A DNA stretch of 64,000 nt. Origin: Methylobacterium sp. SyP6R (GTDB lineage Bacteria; Pseudomonadota; Alphaproteobacteria; Rhizobiales; Beijerinckiaceae). The notes beneath the pieces were generated by a model. That model was not told where the DNA came from, searched no databases, and worked only from the letters and a program-made list of their open reading frames with translations. Both the position numbers and the translations under genes were made by a program. The DNA is taken from NCBI RefSeq assembly GCF_019216885.1, contig NZ_JAAQRC020000001.1, forward strand, positions 4,839,501 through 4,903,500, in the 5' to 3' direction. Shown piece by piece: positions 1 through 9,370 of the stretch (positions within the stretch are counted from its first letter, which is position 1; every line of letters begins with the position of its first letter).

Positions 1-938
1 ATCCGGCGGGGGCCGACGACGAGGCCGGTGGCGGCCGCTTGTCCGGTCGCCGGTGCGGTCGTCGGACCGGTCGTCGGACCGGTCGCCGGTGCGGTCGGTC
101 CTGCCGCCGTTGCGGCCGGGCGCGGCGGCGCCGGCGGCGTGTCGCCCGGGAAGGGCACGAAGCTGTTGGCGATGGCGATCACCAGCCGGTCCATCTCCCG
201 GGCCGAGGCCTTGTCGTAGGAGAGGGTGAAGCCGCGGATTCCCGCGGGGCCGGCGGCGTGGCGGATGTAGAACTTGCCCGCCGGGGTCTCGCCGGTGACG
301 ACCGTGAAATCCGGCCGCTTGAGGGAATAGGTCACCTTGCGCTCGGGCGTGACCAGGGTGCTCTGCGCGAACAGGGCATCGAGGTCGGTCTCGCCGGCGG
401 CGGCGGCCTTGGTGTCGAGGGTGATCCGCCCGTCGGGGCTCTGCCAGCGGGTACCGCCGGGCACGCGGGCGCGCTTCGACAGCCACCGCTCCGGCACCCC
501 GATGACGAGGCCGGTGGCGGGATCCGCCGCCACGGTGAACCGGGCCGCCCGGCGCGCCGCCTCGCCGGCGGCCAGCAGGGCGGCGCGGGCGGGCTCGTCC
601 AGGATGCCGGTCGCGGGGGTGCCGGACTTCGTCTGCCAGGCCCCGATCGCCTCGTAGGTGCGCCGGCCGAAGGCGCCGGTGACGACGCTGTTGTAGCTGC
701 CGGCCCAGACCAGGGCGTCCTGCACCGCCCGGCGCTCCGCCTCGGGCCGGGCCTCGAAGGCGGCGCGGGCGGCCTCGAAGGCGGGATCGGGCGTGGCCGG
801 GCCGGCAGGACGGGGCGCGGGCGCCTTCGCGGCAGGGGCAGCGGGGCCGGGGCTTTGCGCCACGGCCGCCGATGCGAGGCCGCCGCAGGCGAGGAGCGGC
901 AGCAGGCCGGCGGCGATCAGGCGGGCGGGTCGCGGCAT
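1..938 (-). CDS. Secreted peptidoglycan-binding-like protein, C-terminus cut by window edge
   Basis: The frame is open from an ATG at 938 down to the window edge, so at least 312 residues are present and the C-terminus is missing. The start has a GGAG ribosome site about 7 bases upstream. Residues 1-28 are an export signal ending in AVA before QSP; an LLAC stretch at about residue 17 is only a poor lipobox. Residues of about 60-115 resemble a PG_binding_1 repeat (RRAVQDALVWAGSYN, then TGAFGRRTYEAIGAWQ and GILDEPARAAL), a fold that binds cell wall peptides. The middle is a folded domain of unknown type, and from about residue 265 the chain becomes Pro/Ala/Thr/Gly repeats of the TGPTTGPTTAP kind, probably a flexible linker. 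It is divergent from the alpha-2-macroglobulin gene, separated by about 230 bases. The enzyme activity, if any, cannot be seen. Confidence 0.8.
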   Translation of the reverse strand, partial: MPRPARLIAAGLLPLLACGGLASAAVAQSPGPAAPAAKAPAPRPAGPATPDPAFEAARAAFEARPEAERRAVQDALVWAGSYNSVVTGAFGRRTYEAIGAWQTKSGTPATGILDEPARAALLAAGEAARRAARFTVAADPATGLVIGVPERWLSKRARVPGGTRWQSPDGRITLDTKAAAAGETDLDALFAQSTLVTPERKVTYSLKRPDFTVVTGETPAGKFYIRHAAGPAGIRGFTLSYDKASAREMDRLVIAIANSFVPFPGDTPPAPPRPAATAAGPTAPATGPTTGPTTAPATGQAAATGLVVGPRR

Positions 939-1167
939 CGGTCACTCCGAAGACGGGCGCCGGACCTTGGCAGAGGCGAGGCCGGACTTCCAGGCCCGTT
1001 CCGCGTCTTGACGGCCGTGACGTCGGTCGAAAAGCTGCCGTGACGAAGTGGAGCCCGGATCGGCCGGGACCGGCGGGAAATCGATCGCTCCGGGTCGACA
1101 TCGGATTGCACCGCGAACGGGCGCTGCTTAGGCTCCGCCCGCGCGGGGAATCGCTGCGAGGCCGGAC

Positions 1168-4100
1168 ATGTCGCTCATCTCAACGGTCGGTCGCGTCGCC
1201 ATCGGCTCGGCCGGAATCCTGGCCGGAATCCTGACAGGGCTTCCGGGTGCCGAGGCCCAGCCGTCCCCGAACCCGGCCCCCCGCCGCGCCGCCCTGATGC
1301 AGCCGGCGCCCCACCCCAAGACCTTCGTGCGGCAGACCCTCGCCAGCGAGGCGGTGCGGCTCGAGGCGCGGGTGAGGGAGGAAGGCGGCGCGGGCGGAAA
1401 ATCCGCCGCGCAGTGGCGCCGGGAGGCCGACACCCTCAAGGCCAAGGACGAGACCGACGGGGCGCTCGCCGCCTATCGCCGCGCGGCGACCGCGGAGCCG
1501 ACGGATTGGCGCAACTGGTACGCCCTGGCGGAAACCGCGGGCGACGCCGAGAACGACGACTACGACACCAACCAGAAGCTGAAGGCCGAGGCCCGGGCCG
1601 GCGCCTACCTGGCCTATCAGCGGGCGGTTGCCCCGGCGGATGAGGCCCGGGCATTGGCGCTCCTCGGCGCGGTCCTGGCCAAGCAGGAGAGCTGGCGCCC
1701 GGCATTGGAGGCCTACGCGGCGAGCCTGGCGCTGGCGGGCGACCCGGAGACCGCCAAGACCTACGAAGGTTTACGCGACGCGCACGGCTTCCGGGTGCTC
1801 GACTACAAGGTCGATTCCGACGCCGCCGCCCCGCGGGCCTGCTTCACCCTCTCGGAGACGATCGACCCCAAGGCGGATGTCGCGCCCTTCGTCGCCGTCT
1901 CGGGCGCCTCCGACACCGCCGTGACGGCGCAGGGCCAACAGGTCTGCGTCGACGGGTTGCGCCACGGCGAGCGCTACGGCGTGGTCCTGCGCCAGGGCCT
2001 GCCCTCGACCGTGGGCGAGTCCCTCCGCAAGGCCGCCGATTACGAGGTCTACGTCCGCGACCGCAGCCCGCAGGTGCGCTTCACCGGGCGCAACTACGTC
2101 CTGCCCCGCACCGGCCAGGCCGGGGTGCCGCTGGTCTCGGTGAATGCGCCCAAGCTCGACGTCGAGGTGGTGCGCATCGGCGATCGCGGGCTGCTGCCGG
2201 CCCTGCGCTCCGACGAGTTCCTGTCGCAGCTCTCGGGCAGCGGCCTGCGCACCATCGCCCGCGAGCGCGGCGTGCAGGTCTGGAAGGGCACCCTCGACAC
2301 GGCGCCGGCCGAGACCAACCGCGAGGCCGTGACCGCCTTCCCGGTGCTCCAGGCGGTCGGAAAGGTCGAGCCCGGGCTCTACGTGATGACGGCGCGTCCG
2401 AACGGCACCGCCGCGCTGGCCGACGAGGAAGGCGGCTACGAGAGCGAGGCGACGCAGTGGTTCGTGGTCTCCGACCTCGGGCTCACCGCCTTCAAGGGCC
2501 GGGACGGGATCCACGTGCTCGCCCGCTCCCTCGCCTCGGCCGCCGTGCTCAAGGGAGCGGAGGTCCGCCTCGTCGCCCGCAGCAACGAGGTGCTGGCGAC
2601 GAGGAACACCGACGGCCAGGGCCACGCCGCCTTCGATCCGGGTCTCGCCCGCGGCGAGGGCGGGGCGGCTCCGAGCCTCGTCGTGGCCCGCCTCGGCGAC
2701 GATTACGGCTTCCTCGACCTATCCTTGAGCGCCTTCGACCTCGCCGATCGCGGCGTGAAGGGCCGGCCGGCGCCGGGTGCTGCGGAGGCCTACCTGTTTC
2801 CCGAGCGCGGGGTCTACCGCTCCGGCGAGACGGTGCAGTTGACCGCGCTCCTGCGCGACGCCAGGGGCGCGGCGATCCCGACCCTGCCCCTGACCCTGGT
2901 GGCCAAGCGCCCGGACGGCGTCGAGTACCGCCGGGCGCAGGTGGCGGATGCGGGCTTGGGCGGCCGGGCCTTCTCCCTGCCGCTGCTGCCGGGCGCGCAA
3001 GCCGGCACTTGGCGGGTCGCCGCCTATACCGACCCGAAGGCGCCGCCGGTCGGCGAGGCGACGTTCCTTGTCGAGGATTACGTGCCTGAGCGCATCGAGG
3101 TGACGCTGACGCCGGCCGAGGCCGCCTTGAGGCCGGGGGAGCCCGCGACGGTCGCGGTTTCGGCGCGCTACCTCTACGGCGCGCCGGGCGCCGGCCTGAG
3201 CGTCGGCGGCTCGGTCGTGGTGCAGCCGGCCGCCCGCAGCGGCATCAAGAACTTCGAGGAGTTCTCGACCGGCCTCGACGACGAGCGCGTCGAGCCGGTG
3301 ACGGCGGAGCTGGACGCCCCGGTCACCACCGACGGGCAGGGACGTGCCACCGTGCGGGCGCCGGTGCCGGCATCGAGCGGGCCGCGGCCGTTCGAGGCGA
3401 AGGTCTCGCTCCAGGTCGGCGAGCCCGGCGGCCGGGCGGTGCAGCGCAGCCTGACCCTGCCGATCCTGCCCGCCGGCCCGGTGATCGGGATCCGAAAGAC
3501 CTTTGGCGAATTGCGCGAGGGGGCGACCGCGACGTTCGAGGTCGCCGCCGCCCGGCCCGACGGCACGCGGCTCTCGGGTGAGGCGACCTGGACCCTGCTG
3601 CGGGTCGACCGGCGCTACCAATGGTACCGGGCCGATGGGCGCTGGTCCTACGAGCCGGTCAAGACCACCGCCAAGGTCGCCAACGGCCGCGTGACCCTCG
3701 AACCCGGCGCGCCGGCGAAGGTCGCGATGCCGGTCGATCTCGGCCAGTACCGCCTGGAGGTGCGCGGCCCCGGCCTCGAGGCGGCGAGCCTGTCGTTCAA
3801 CGTCGGCTGGAGCGGATCCGAGACCGCCGACGCCCCCGACCTCCTCGACCTCACCCTCGATCGCGAAGCCTATGCCTCGGGCACCACCCTGAAGGCGCAA
3901 CTGCGGCCGCGCTTCGCCGGGACTGCGACGATCGCGGTGGTGAGCGACAAGGTGCATGAAATCCGCACCCTCGACCTGCCGGCCTCCGGCGCCACCGTCG
4001 AGATCCCGGTCAAGCCCGATTGGGGCGCGGGCGCCTACCTCGTCGCCACCGCCTACCGGCCCCTCGATCAGGCGGCCAAGCGCCTGCCCGGCCGGGCGAT

Positions 4101-6465
4101 GGGGCTCGCCTGGTTCGGGATCGACCGCGACGCCCGTACCCTCGGCGTCACCGTGGAGGCCCCCGCCAAGATCCGGCCCCGGGGCGATCTGCGCCTGCCG
4201 ATCCGTCTGGCCGGGCTGAAAGCCGGTGAGGAGGCGCGGGTGACCGTGGCGGCGGTCGATGTCGGCATCCTCAATCTCACCCGCTACGCCAATCCGGATC
4301 CGTTCGGGTTCTTCTTCGGCCAGAAGGCGCTCTCGACCGAGATCCGCGACCTCTACGGATATCTGATCGACGGGATGCAGGGCACGCTCGGCGCCATCCG
4401 CTCGGGCGGCGATACCGGCGGGGCGGAGCTGGAGGGCTCCCCGCCGGCGCAGGAGCCGCTGGCGCGCTATTCGGGCGTCGTCACGGTCGGACCGGACGGC
4501 CGGGCCGAGGTGGCTTTCCCGATTCCCGCCTTCAACGGCACCGCCCGGGTGATGGTGACGGCCTGGAGCGCGGCCCGGGTCGGCGCGGCGTCGGCCGACG
4601 TGGTGATCCGCGACGCGGTGGTGGCGAGCGGCACCCTGCCGCGCTTCCTCGCGATCGGCGACCGCTCGCGCCTGCACGTCGCCCTCGACAATGTCGAGGG
4701 ACAGGCCGGCGACTACGCGGTGGATGTCGATCTCTCCGGGCCGGTGGTGGTGCCGGCCGGCGCGCTGAGCCGTACGTTACGCCTGGAGCCGGGCGGGCGC
4801 GGCGCGGTCGAGATCCCGCTCACCGCTGCCGGTCCGGGGTTGGCCCGCATCGACCTGCGGCTGACCGGCCCGGGGCTGACCGAACCCGCCGGCCAGAGTT
4901 TTTCGTTACGGATCCAGCCCGGCACCGGGGCGCTCCTGCGCCGCGAGGTGCGCAAGCTGGAACCCGGCGCGAGCCTGACCCTGTCGAGCGACCTCCTCAC
5001 CGAGGTGATCCCCGGTACCGGCTCGGTGACGCTCGCCGCCTCGCCGCTCAGTGGCATCGACGTGCCGGCCCTGCTCCAGGCCCTCGACCGCTATCCTTAC
5101 GGCTGCACCGAGCAGGTGGTGAGCCGGGCCCTGCCGCTCCTCTCGGTCAACCGCCTGGCGGCTCTGGCCCAGCTCGGCCTCGACGGCACCGCCGACGAGC
5201 GGGTGAAGGGGGCCATCGACCGGGTGCTGTCGCGCCAGGATTCGAGCGGCGCCTTCGGGCTGTGGTCGGCGGGCCAGGCCGAGGACCTGTGGCTCACGGC
5301 CTACGCCACCGACTTCCTGACCCGGGCGCGCGAGCGCGGCTTCGCCGTGCCACCGACCGCGATGGCGCTCGCCCTCGACCGGCTCCGCAACAGCGTGGCG
5401 AATGCCAACGAGGTCACGGATGGCGGCCTCGACCTCGCCTACGCGGCCTATGTGCTCGCCCGCAACGGCCGGCCGGTGATGGGCGACCTGCGCTACCTCG
5501 CCGATACCAAGCTCGCCGCCTTCGCCACGCCGCTCGCCCGCGGCCAGATCGCCGCGGCGCTCGCGCTGCTCGGCGACCGGACCCGCGCCCGCACCGCCTT
5601 CGAGGCCGCCGTGGCCGCACTCCGGGCCGAGCGCGACGGCGGCGCCTACCGGGCCGATTACGGCTCGCGCCTGCGCGACGGCGCCGGGCTGATCGCGCTC
5701 GCCGCCGAGACCGGGGTGGCGCGGGACGCGATCGGCCCGCTGGGCCATGTGGTGGGCGAGGAGCGGGAATCGGGGCGCCCGACCAGCACCCAGGAACAGG
5801 CCTGGATGGTGCTGGCGGCGGCCGAACTCGCCAAGGAGGCGGCCAAGGATGCGCCGTCCCTCGCCGTCGACGGCGCACCGGTCTCCGGCGCCCTCTACCG
5901 CACGTTTTCGGGATCGGCCCTGGAGGCGAAGCCGGTGACGGTGGCCAATGGCGGTACCGCCCCGGTGCCACTCGCGCTCGGCATCGCCGGCAACCCTGCT
6001 TTGCCGGAACCGGCCGCGGCGAAGGGCTACACGATCGAGCGCAGCTACCACCGCCTCGACGGCAGCCCGGCCGACCTCGCCGCGTTGCGCCAGAACGACC
6101 GCCTCGTGGTCGTCCTGAAGGTGACCGAGGCCAAGGCCAGCGCCGGCCGCCTGCTCCTCGTCGACCGCCTGCCGGCCGGCCTCGAGATCGACAACCCGAA
6201 GCTCCTCGACACGGACGCGACCGCCGGCCTCGCCTGGGCGAAGTCCGACGTGAAGCCCACCCATACCGAGTTCCGCGACGACCGCTTCGTGGCGGCCTAT
6301 GACCGCGACCCGAGCCAGTCGGCCTTCTTCAGCGTCGCCTACACGGTGCGGGCGGTGACGCCGGGCCGCTACGTCCACCCGGCGGCGACGATCGAGGACA
6401 TGTACCGGCCCGAGCGTTACGGACGCACGGCGTTCGGAACGCTGGAGGTGGGGGCGGCGCGGTGA
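1168..6465 (+). CDS. Bacterial alpha-2-macroglobulin family protein
   Basis: The 1765-residue product begins with a signal sequence that ends at AEA before QPSPN. Residues of about 80-205 look like tetratricopeptide-type helices (ALAAYRRA, then AYLAYQRAV and ALEAYAASLA). They are followed by the long run of macroglobulin (MG) beta domains. A thioester motif, CTEQ, lies at Cys1313-Gln1316 within YPYGCTEQVV, after which comes the alpha-helical thioester domain and a C-terminal receptor-binding-like MG domain. Members of this family trap invading proteases in the periplasm by a covalent thioester after bait cleavage, and protect the cell envelope. In E. coli the gene is usually paired with pbpC (PBP1c); here the next gene is convergent and unrelated, and no pbpC is in view. 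The product lacks a lipobox, so it is probably soluble in the periplasm. Confidence 0.93.
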   Translation: MSLISTVGRVAIGSAGILAGILTGLPGAEAQPSPNPAPRRAALMQPAPHPKTFVRQTLASEAVRLEARVREEGGAGGKSAAQWRREADTLKAKDETDGALAAYRRAATAEPTDWRNWYALAETAGDAENDDYDTNQKLKAEARAGAYLAYQRAVAPADEARALALLGAVLAKQESWRPALEAYAASLALAGDPETAKTYEGLRDAHGFRVLDYKVDSDAAAPRACFTLSETIDPKADVAPFVAVSGASDTAVTAQGQQVCVDGLRHGERYGVVLRQGLPSTVGESLRKAADYEVYVRDRSPQVRFTGRNYVLPRTGQAGVPLVSVNAPKLDVEVVRIGDRGLLPALRSDEFLSQLSGSGLRTIARERGVQVWKGTLDTAPAETNREAVTAFPVLQAVGKVEPGLYVMTARPNGTAALADEEGGYESEATQWFVVSDLGLTAFKGRDGIHVLARSLASAAVLKGAEVRLVARSNEVLATRNTDGQGHAAFDPGLARGEGGAAPSLVVARLGDDYGFLDLSLSAFDLADRGVKGRPAPGAAEAYLFPERGVYRSGETVQLTALLRDARGAAIPTLPLTLVAKRPDGVEYRRAQVADAGLGGRAFSLPLLPGAQAGTWRVAAYTDPKAPPVGEATFLVEDYVPERIEVTLTPAEAALRPGEPATVAVSARYLYGAPGAGLSVGGSVVVQPAARSGIKNFEEFSTGLDDERVEPVTAELDAPVTTDGQGRATVRAPVPASSGPRPFEAKVSLQVGEPGGRAVQRSLTLPILPAGPVIGIRKTFGELREGATATFEVAAARPDGTRLSGEATWTLLRVDRRYQWYRADGRWSYEPVKTTAKVANGRVTLEPGAPAKVAMPVDLGQYRLEVRGPGLEAASLSFNVGWSGSETADAPDLLDLTLDREAYASGTTLKAQLRPRFAGTATIAVVSDKVHEIRTLDLPASGATVEIPVKPDWGAGAYLVATAYRPLDQAAKRLPGRAMGLAWFGIDRDARTLGVTVEAPAKIRPRGDLRLPIRLAGLKAGEEARVTVAAVDVGILNLTRYANPDPFGFFFGQKALSTEIRDLYGYLIDGMQGTLGAIRSGGDTGGAELEGSPPAQEPLARYSGVVTVGPDGRAEVAFPIPAFNGTARVMVTAWSAARVGAASADVVIRDAVVASGTLPRFLAIGDRSRLHVALDNVEGQAGDYAVDVDLSGPVVVPAGALSRTLRLEPGGRGAVEIPLTAAGPGLARIDLRLTGPGLTEPAGQSFSLRIQPGTGALLRREVRKLEPGASLTLSSDLLTEVIPGTGSVTLAASPLSGIDVPALLQALDRYPYGCTEQVVSRALPLLSVNRLAALAQLGLDGTADERVKGAIDRVLSRQDSSGAFGLWSAGQAEDLWLTAYATDFLTRARERGFAVPPTAMALALDRLRNSVANANEVTDGGLDLAYAAYVLARNGRPVMGDLRYLADTKLAAFATPLARGQIAAALALLGDRTRARTAFEAAVAALRAERDGGAYRADYGSRLRDGAGLIALAAETGVARDAIGPLGHVVGEERESGRPTSTQEQAWMVLAAAELAKEAAKDAPSLAVDGAPVSGALYRTFSGSALEAKPVTVANGGTAPVPLALGIAGNPALPEPAAAKGYTIERSYHRLDGSPADLAALRQNDRLVVVLKVTEAKASAGRLLLVDRLPAGLEIDNPKLLDTDATAGLAWAKSDVKPTHTEFRDDRFVAAYDRDPSQSAFFSVAYTVRAVTPGRYVHPAATIEDMYRPERYGRTAFGTLEVGAAR

Positions 6466-6499
6466 CCGGCCGGCGCCGGGGGCGACAGGAGGCTCTGCG

Positions 6500-9370
6500 T
6501 CAGAAACTCACCAGGCGCCGGGGCGTCTCCGGCCGCTCCCGCGCGGGTGCCGCCTCCCCCGCCATCATCCCGGCGATCTGCTCCACCGGCTGCGGCTTGC
6601 CGAACAGGTAGCCCTGCATCTCCCCGCAGCCTTCGGCGATCAGGAAACGCATCTGGCCCTCGGTCTCGACGCCCTCGGCCACCACCCGGATGCCGAGGCT
6701 GCGGCCCAGGCCCAGGACGGCGCGCACGATCACGGCGGCCGCCGGGCGCCGTTCCAGCTGGCTGACGAACGAGCGGTCGATCTTGATCGCGTCGAAGGGG
6801 AAGGCCTGCAGGGTCGCCAGCGACGAGTAGCCGGTGCCGAAATCGTCCATGGCGATCCGGATGCCGAACGATTTCAGGCGGCGCAGGATCGTCATGGCGC
6901 GGGCCATGTCGTTGATGATGACGGTCTCGGTGACCTCGATCTCGAGCCGGTCCGGCGACAGGCCGGTCTCGCTCAGGATCGCCAGGACGCGCTCGGGCAG
7001 GTCGACCTGCTGGAACTGCCGCGGCGACAGGTTGACCGCGACCGTGAGCGGGCGCGCCCAGCCCGCCGCCTCGCGGCAGGCGGCGCGCAACACCCACTCG
7101 CCGAGGGCGACGACGAGGCCGGTCTCCTCGGCGAGGGGGATGAAGGCGCCCGGGGGGACCAGCCCGCGCGACGGGTGCCGCCAGCGCACCAGCGCCTCGA
7201 ACCCGACGATCCGTCCCTCCGGGGAATCGTCCTCCGGAAGCGCCCCCCCGCCCGGCCGCACCTGCGGCTGGTAATGCAGCACCAGTTCGTCCTGCGCGAT
7301 GGCGCGGCGCAGGTCGGCCTCGAGCTGGCGCCGCTCCGCCAGCGCCAGATCCATTGCGGGGTCGAAGGCGCGGGCCGCGTTCCGCCCCTCGGCCTTCGCC
7401 TTGTAGAGGGCGAGGTCGGCGCGCCGGAGGATCGCCTCCTCGTCGGTCCCGTCCGTCGGCGCGGCGGCGATGCCGATGCTGGCGCCGATCTCGATCGCGT
7501 GGTCGCCGATCCGGATCGGCCGGCCGATCTCCCGGATCAGGGCTTGCGCCCGCGCCATCGCGTCGCCCGACCCGTCGACCGAGGCGAGGAGGATGGCGAA
7601 CTCGTCGCCGCCGAGCCGCGCCGCCGTGTCCTGCGCCGCCAGGCCGGCCTGCAGGCGCCGCGCGACCTCGCGCAGTAGCGCGTCGCCCGCGAGATGCCCG
7701 AGGGCGTCGTTGACCTCCTTGAAGCGGTCGAGATCGACGCACAGGATCGCGCAAGGCCCCTCGCCGCGCCCGATTCCCGAGAGCCGCTGCCGCAGCCGCT
7801 CGCGAAACAGGGTGCGGTTGGGCAGGTCGGTGAGGGCGTCGTGGGCCGCCAGGTGGGCGATACGGCTCTCGGCCTCCTTGCGCACGCCGATATCGACGTC
7901 GGTGCCAACGATCCGGGTCGCCTGTCCACCGGCATCGCGCCCGACCACCTTCGCGCGGGTGAGAACCCACCTCCAGCCGCCGTCCTTGCGCCGCATCCGG
8001 TGCTCGCACTCGAAGACCGGCGTTTCTCCCGCTATGTGCGCCCTGAGGTGGGTGAGGGTCCCGGGCCGGTCGTCGGGATGGATCAGCGCCTGCCAGGTGC
8101 TGGAATGCGGCGGCATCTCGCCCGGCTCGTAGCCGAGCATGTGCCACCAGCGATCGGCGGTCCAGACCGCGCCGGTGGCGAGGTCGCAATCCCACAGGCC
8201 GTCGCTGCCCGCATCGAGCGCCAGCGCCAGACGCTCCTCGCTCTCCTGCAACGCCTCGCGGGCGCGGACCATGTCGTCGATGTCGAGCGCCGTGCCGATC
8301 CACTCGACGACGGCGCCCTCCTGCATGACCGGGGCGATGACGATCTTGTGCCAGCGATACGCGCCGGAGGGATCCTGCCAGCGGAGCTCCTCCTCGAAGG
8401 TCCGCTTCTCCGCCCGGGCCCGCTCCCAAGCGGCGGCGATTCCATCGCGGTCGTCCGGGTGCTGGGCTTCGATGCGATTCGCGTAGTCGGCGGCCCTCTC
8501 GCCGAAGAACGTCTGAAATTTCTGGTTGCAGTAGAGGGTCGGACCGTCGCCGCGGCAGACCCAGATCATCTGCGGCAGCGCGTCGGTGAGCGCCCGCATG
8601 CGCTCTTCGTTCGCAATCAGGGCCGCCCTCTGCTCGCTCAGCACGCGGTTCATCCGGCGCAGGCGGTCGGCGACCAGCGCCAGGGCCGAGCAGGCGAGCA
8701 CCACGAGGGTGACCCCGGCGATGCCGGCGGCGATCGCGGCCCGCGGCAGGCTGGCGGCGTCGCTCGCGGCGCGCGGATCGGGCACGATCTCGGCGGCGGC
8801 CATGGCGAGGAAATGCACCGTGGCGAGTCCCCCCGACAGCAGGGTCGCCGCGGGGACCAGGCCGTCCCGGTGCCGGAGCATCAGCAGGGAGGCGCAGGTC
8901 AGGGCGGACCCGAGCACCAGGGCCGCCGCGGCCAGGCCCGGATGCCAGACGAAGGTCCCGGGGATGTGCACGCCTTGCATGCCCGCGGCGTGCATCGCGA
9001 CGATGCCGAGGGTCAGGAGGAGTCCCGCGGCGATGCAGCCGAGAGTACCGTCGGCGCTCCGCAGCAGGGTCAGCGCCGCGAGCGCACCGGCCACCGCGAC
9101 GAGGAGCGAGGCGAGGGTCACCGCCGGATCGTAGCCGACCCCGATGCCCGGATCGTAGCCGAGCATGGCGATGAAATGCGTGCTCCAGATGCCGGCGCCG
9201 GCCGAGAAGGCGGCACCGAGCAGCCAGCCGAGCGAGCGCCCCCCCCGATCGACGCGCGCCTGCGCGAGCAGCTGCAGCGCCGTGTGGCTGGAAAGCCAGG
9301 CGACCACGACCGCCAAGGGAATGGCCCAGGCCGTGTGCTCGGCAGTCAGGCAGACGAACGCACGATACAT
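6500..9370 (-). CDS. MHYT-PAS-PAS-GGDEF-EAL cyclic-di-GMP enzyme
   Basis: This 956-residue membrane protein has an N-terminal MHYT sensor of about seven helices, with the metal-binding histidine motifs WSTHFIAM, VAMHAAGM and TVHFLAM within residues of about 60-190. Two PAS domains follow (about 260-380 and 385-510), then a diguanylate cyclase with an intact GGDEF (ARLGGDEFAIL) and a phosphodiesterase with EALVRW, VNLSPRQ, DDFGTGYSSL and VAEGVET. Both catalytic halves therefore look active. The usual inhibitory RxxD site just before GGDEF reads AAQD, so product inhibition is probably lost. MHYT domains are proposed to sense gases such as O2, CO or NO through bound metal. The gene is convergent with the macroglobulin gene and is preceded by an unusually AT-rich region. 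Its net direction (making or breaking c-di-GMP) cannot be told from sequence. Confidence 0.95.
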   Translation of the reverse strand: MYRAFVCLTAEHTAWAIPLAVVVAWLSSHTALQLLAQARVDRGGRSLGWLLGAAFSAGAGIWSTHFIAMLGYDPGIGVGYDPAVTLASLLVAVAGALAALTLLRSADGTLGCIAAGLLLTLGIVAMHAAGMQGVHIPGTFVWHPGLAAAALVLGSALTCASLLMLRHRDGLVPAATLLSGGLATVHFLAMAAAEIVPDPRAASDAASLPRAAIAAGIAGVTLVVLACSALALVADRLRRMNRVLSEQRAALIANEERMRALTDALPQMIWVCRGDGPTLYCNQKFQTFFGERAADYANRIEAQHPDDRDGIAAAWERARAEKRTFEEELRWQDPSGAYRWHKIVIAPVMQEGAVVEWIGTALDIDDMVRAREALQESEERLALALDAGSDGLWDCDLATGAVWTADRWWHMLGYEPGEMPPHSSTWQALIHPDDRPGTLTHLRAHIAGETPVFECEHRMRRKDGGWRWVLTRAKVVGRDAGGQATRIVGTDVDIGVRKEAESRIAHLAAHDALTDLPNRTLFRERLRQRLSGIGRGEGPCAILCVDLDRFKEVNDALGHLAGDALLREVARRLQAGLAAQDTAARLGGDEFAILLASVDGSGDAMARAQALIREIGRPIRIGDHAIEIGASIGIAAAPTDGTDEEAILRRADLALYKAKAEGRNAARAFDPAMDLALAERRQLEADLRRAIAQDELVLHYQPQVRPGGGALPEDDSPEGRIVGFEALVRWRHPSRGLVPPGAFIPLAEETGLVVALGEWVLRAACREAAGWARPLTVAVNLSPRQFQQVDLPERVLAILSETGLSPDRLEIEVTETVIINDMARAMTILRRLKSFGIRIAMDDFGTGYSSLATLQAFPFDAIKIDRSFVSQLERRPAAAVIVRAVLGLGRSLGIRVVAEGVETEGQMRFLIAEGCGEMQGYLFGKPQPVEQIAGMMAGEAAPARERPETPRRLVSF

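Noticed and set aside
39..1043. Long plus-strand open frame opposite the peptidoglycan-binding-like gene
   Set aside because: Arg/Gly/Ala-rich noise typical of the shadow of a GC-rich gene; the minus-strand frame has a signal peptide, ribosome site and domain.
2719..4677. 652-codon minus-strand frame inside the macroglobulin gene
   Set aside because: Composition and lack of motifs show it is the antisense shadow of the real gene.
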